From Wuchereria bancrofti (lineage: Eukaryota; Nematoda; Chromadorea; Rhabditida; Onchocercidae): a stretch of DNA of 64,000 nucleotides. Of this stretch, positions 60,901 to 64,000 are shown piece by piece. The notes beneath the pieces were generated by a model. It saw only the letters and a program-made list of their open reading frames with translations, did no database searches and was not told the DNA's origin. The stretch covers positions 3,974,402 to 4,038,401 of the forward strand of contig SSBO01000007.1 in the NCBI GenBank assembly GCA_005281725.1, written 5' to 3'. Position 1 is the first letter of the stretch, and every line of letters begins with the position of its first letter. The position numbers were made by a program, and so were the translations under genes.

Positions 60901-61761
60901 TATCCGCAATAATTTATGGGAAATATTAGACGGTAGTAAAAATCTGCACCGACGACGTATAATTCGAGACAACTGACAATCCTGCAACGTTGCTTTCTCG
61001 TCAAAAATATTAGTATCAGCTGTACTAGTAGACGGATAGGTTTCGTCTGTCAGCGTTCCTGAACTGGACGACAAAAGGATATTATCCGTTGGTATACTCG
61101 ATGAAGGCTCATAACTGCAGCTATTGCTCTTCTGTTCTTCCACTGAAAATAATATGTTACAAATACATTAACACTGAAACCACCACCTTTGATAAGCTCT
61201 TACGACCATCTTGAATATATCAATATATTCTTGTAAAAATATTTAGTTTTAATTTTTACAAAAAAGTTTTTCAAGCTCTTTACCTTTTTTCCTTGTAACA
61301 GAAATAACAGAAATAAACGTGGTTGGAAATCAAGAACTGCTGGCCGTAAAAATGTTTCTCATTCTACAAAACTGGCTCGTGCCCATCAATAAATCAGAGA
61401 ACACTTCAACTTAAAGACTACTAATGTATTGTATTCGAAGCATACAAAACACTTTTTATTAGTACTGACCTTTGTTTAATGACACTGTAGAACAAGGAAT
61501 CAATACACGACCGTCAACCGCTGATGAATTTGAAAGGCTTGTAGCGCCAGTGACGCAATCAGGATGTGACAATGAAGAGGGTGATGAACAATTTGGAAAA
61601 TTTATTGGAGTTGTTGCCGTTGAAATGGACGCTGCCGGAGTTGTCCTATCAGTTCCAGAGAGATTATGTGTTTCTGCTGTTGCTTGTTGGTTGGTACCAA
61701 GCGACCGCTGTTCAGATTGCGGTTCTACACAAATACCGGCACACGACCACTGTTCGTTCAT
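51972..61761 (-). CDS. NCOA6/ASC-2-like transcriptional coactivator
   Basis: It is probably a nuclear coregulator. Twenty-three exons give 1389 residues: 61761-61470, 61142-60867, 60507-60330, 60167-59937, 59583-59459, 59324-59173, 58952-58839, 58600-58442, 58112-57906, 57585-57466, 57281-57216, 56896-56788, 56491-56361, 56252-55970, 55809-55189, 54785-54699, 54415-54278, 54104-54018, 53681-53526, 53242-53094, 52770-52536, 52333-52149, 52040-51972. Nearly all of it is Gln/Pro/Ser-rich and disordered. Near residue 322, NSPLLVNLL contains an LXXLL nuclear-receptor box and matches the first box of NCOA6 as I remember it. Downstream lies a basic block, PPKKRKRPTKKQ, then poly-Ala/Gln; human NCOA6 also has a Lys-rich block after its box. 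A charged segment in 52770-52536 (RRNRRKADLSLEALSYDDED) is the other complex part. NCOA6 acts with MLL3/4 methyltransferases. The acceptor at 61779 precedes the ATG. Family assignment rests mainly on one motif, so it is tentative; the gene itself is solid. Confidence 0.72.
58953..59172 (-). other. Probable GC-AG intron in the NCOA6-like gene
   Basis: Exon 59324-59173 ends in phase 0 at GAG|GCATGC and the next exon (from 58952, acceptor TATTCCAG) begins in phase 0. No GT donor in the right phase exists before the stop of the unspliced frame. Confidence 0.5.
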
Positions 61762-62560
61762 GCGGCATTCATAAGACGCTATAAACAAGATTATCTAAAT
61801 ATAATTTTTTCACTTATGAATTACAGTAATGTTTATAAATCACTATTTAGAATATAGAAGATGAATTTTACACAACTGGAACCAATTTACAGGAGAGATT
61901 ATAGGAAACTGATTTTACGAAAACTTCAATCCTTGATTTTAACATAGAATGCGCTTTTAAGCTTAAAAAGAAATCACATGAAGCAAGCACAAACAAACAG
62001 CAACGACTAAAGCACATATCATTTTTTAAACTTGCATTTTGCGCGAAAAGCTTTTCACCGCCGAATTTTGGCCGCGTTCATTAGACTAACAGGAACCTGA
62101 AAAATATAGATAATTTAATTGATAATTTAATTCACATGCCCAATATTTCGTTATACGTACATAAAAAAGTAAGTAAAGAAGCGAGAATAACTATATTACA
62201 ATCAGTTCTACCGTAGTCTTTTCTATCAATCCCTCTTATGCTCAAAAGATTAATCGCTTAATTTTAAGAAATTCTTCGTTTGGTGTCCGTAGTTTTAACA
62301 TGATATCTACCATTCTTTTCTCACTTCAACTTCATTCCTGTTAAACTATTCGTATGTTTTCTAGCAGTTGTAAAATTGGAAATGCATTACAGCACATTTT
62401 TCTTGTAAACAAGCATTGTTTACCGAGTATGTCGGATAACGTTTACCACTACCGTCTCGTTACCGGTTAAGAAAGGACTTATCAACTGCTAGAAAGGACT
62501 CATGCAAACATAAGGGTAAAGTTCTCAATCTTCTCTTCACAATCATACCCATGCATCATG

Positions 62561-62668
62561 AATAAAGATCAAGAAAACAACAAAAAATTAGTTGTCATCC
62601 AACTGTGCATAATTTATAATACGCCCACATCCATCTATATTAGCAATCAACTTCACCTGATACAACCT
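62561..62668 (+). repeat. Direct repeat R3, copy 1
   Basis: About 105 bp similar to 63122-63226, sharing AATAAAGATC, TTGTCATCCAACTG and TTATAATACGC blocks with scattered differences. Confidence 0.85.
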
Positions 62669-63121
62669 TCACGACGAATGTTTAGCCAAAATTTATCCAA
62701 TAACGAAAAATGACAACAAGAGGAGGATTCACAAAAATTGACATATTCCTCAAATGTGACTAACAAAATATTTAAACAGCGCTCAGTTAGTAATCAAGTA
62801 ATATCTTCCCATTATCTTACTATCAACTCACACCCCATTTCTCGGGTCATCGTACGTTATTCGTTTATTTCGTCCATTCACACCTTCAAATTTTTTGACA
62901 GAGAAAGTCCTTTATCTGCTCTGTCATCCCCCTCAATTTACCATTTTACTACTAATCAACACTGACATTTGTGCAACCTTGAATGTACACTTTACAAATT
63001 CACAGATAAACGATTACATTTTAAACTTAGTCAAAGCAAGAAATCGTTAACAGCCTGTTGATGCACTCAAGATCGGAAGAGTTCCAATCGCTGCATATCA
63101 TTAAGTACGACTTCTGTTCGC

Positions 63122-63226
63122 AATAAAGATCCAGAAAAAAGACTAGTTGTCATCCAACTGCACATAGTTTATAATACGCTCCACATCCACCTATATCAGC
63201 AACCGTACACAACATGTATAACTTTC
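63122..63226 (+). repeat. Direct repeat R3, copy 2
   Basis: Second copy of the 62561 segment, 561 bp downstream. It starts AATAAAGATC and extends past CCACATCCACCTATAT. Confidence 0.85.
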
Positions 63227-63852
63227 AGATTAGTTTCTATTTTATAGTCCAGAAGCACACCAACAACGCCGATCATTCCAGATGTCGTACAACTGTTTTA
63301 TATAATTCAACGTACGTAAGGGTGAAGAATGCATGCACACTTAATCTGATATAAGAAACTGTGATAAAAACTAAATTGTAAGCTTAAGCTTGGAAATAAA
63401 AGAAAAAGAAATAAATACTGATAACATACAATGTCTCCTCACGGAGCACGTCACAGTAATACGAAGCAGTTTATTTACCATCCTCATCAGATCGATATTT
63501 ATTAACCAGAAGTGAAGTTAGCATGAACATGAAGTGAAGAGAGAGAAGGCAAGTGACCTTTATAGCATTCAGTAGTATATTGTGAGTCGAATCTGGTTAT
63601 AAAACTTCGAATCTAAATTGGAAAGAGAATGAAGAAATGTCCGCGTATGATTTGTTAGGCTGTCGTGGAGAAAAACCTGAGTCATATCTACGAGCAATGA
63701 CTGATCATTAGTTAAGGGCCTTATAACGCATCACTACACGCTGTATCCACTGTCCACTAGCACCAAAGATGAACTAGCTGCAGGATGCATCAGTATAAAT
63801 ATGGTAAGCGATTGTTAAAGTAAATCCCGACAACGAATTGTAGGAGTGACCG

Positions 63853-63999
63853 TCACATTTGAATGAATGTGATGCAGCTGGGCTGTTGGCCAGAACGCCG
63901 CCCTGCTACACTGATACTGCTGCACCACATGCGTCGCCACACTACAACATATCTACCGGGGTAGGAGAGTGCCGCAGTCCTAGTACTAGCAGGGGTTAA
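63853..63999 (-). other. GC-rich open stretch at the window edge
   Basis: The minus strand is open for about 48 codons from the window end to a stop at 63853, in the most GC-rich 150 bp of this flank. It could be the 3' part of an exon from a gene beyond the window or a GC-rich promoter. Undecided. Confidence 0.15.
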
Positions 64000-64000
64000 C

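Larger units (their letters stand above)
61790..63850. other. 5' flank of the NCOA6-like gene
   Basis: No exon is recognised. It is expected to hold the promoter and perhaps a non-coding first exon. The only structure found is the duplicated segment at 62561 and 63122. Confidence 0.4.

Noticed and set aside
61472..61774. 100-codon plus-strand ORF
   Set aside because: It lies opposite the first exon of the NCOA6-like gene, whose frame has matching splice sites and phase.
1..64000. Wolbachia or other bacterial insertion
   Set aside because: Filarial genomes often carry these, but I saw no uninterrupted bacterial gene or bacterial-type codon pattern.

Overview
This is nuclear DNA of an animal. 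It is AT-rich and intron-dense, with introns mostly about 60-900 nt, GT-AG borders and T-rich 3' splice sites. The proteins are metazoan single-copy families. Compact genes, gene order on both strands and strong acceptors just upstream of some start codons (possible spliced-leader sites) point to a nematode, most likely of the filarial group. That placement is inference; no ribosomal or mitochondrial marker is present. I see no bacterial genes, no CRISPR array and no intact transposon.

Layout. 1.6-7.3 kb, minus: a PDZ scaffold gene with two PDZ domains and long introns; its 5' end is uncertain. 7.4-15.7 kb: mostly non-coding, with a few orphan open stretches (9.7-10.9 and 13.4-14.5 kb) that I cannot assign. 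15.78-16.94 kb, plus: ribosomal protein eL31. 17.38-25.80 kb, plus: a TMEM94 orthologue (ER P-type-ATPase-like membrane protein), whose first 3.2 kb carries several local duplications. 25.8-29.8 kb: gene-poor convergent gap. 35.41-29.80 kb, minus: an ER DnaJ/thioredoxin protein of the ERdj5/DNAJC10 (DNJ-27) type, reconstructed exon by exon to 779 residues with a KTEL C-terminus. 40.56-38.05 kb, minus: flap endonuclease FEN1, 378 residues, complete with a PIP box. 41.13-46.56 kb, plus: exocyst subunit EXOC8/Exo84, divergent from FEN1 across 578 bp. 47.44-49.11 kb, plus: a TMEM106-family lysosomal membrane protein, 270 residues. 49.1-52.0 kb: no confident gene. 61.76-51.97 kb, minus: a 23-exon, 1389-residue Gln/Pro/Ser-rich nuclear protein with an LXXLL box and a basic NLS, most like NCOA6/ASC-2. 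61.8-64.0 kb: its 5' flank, with a duplicated segment.

Gene models were built by hand from splice sites, reading phase and remembered family alignments. For dnj-27, FEN1, EXOC8, TMEM106 and the NCOA6-like gene the exon phases close into one open reading frame of integral codon length. In EXOC8 and the NCOA6-like gene this closure requires one GC-AG intron each.

The genes share no single pathway: translation, ER ion and redox quality control, DNA replication/repair, exocytosis, lysosome and transcription. The neighbourhood looks like ordinary housekeeping gene packing. The less ordinary signals are a perfect 36-bp palindrome at an intron end, three separate duplications inside TMEM94 (one copying a 3' splice site, one copying an exon border), a stop-free 99-nt intron, the two probable GC-AG introns, and the variant redox and ER-retention motifs of the ERdj5 protein.
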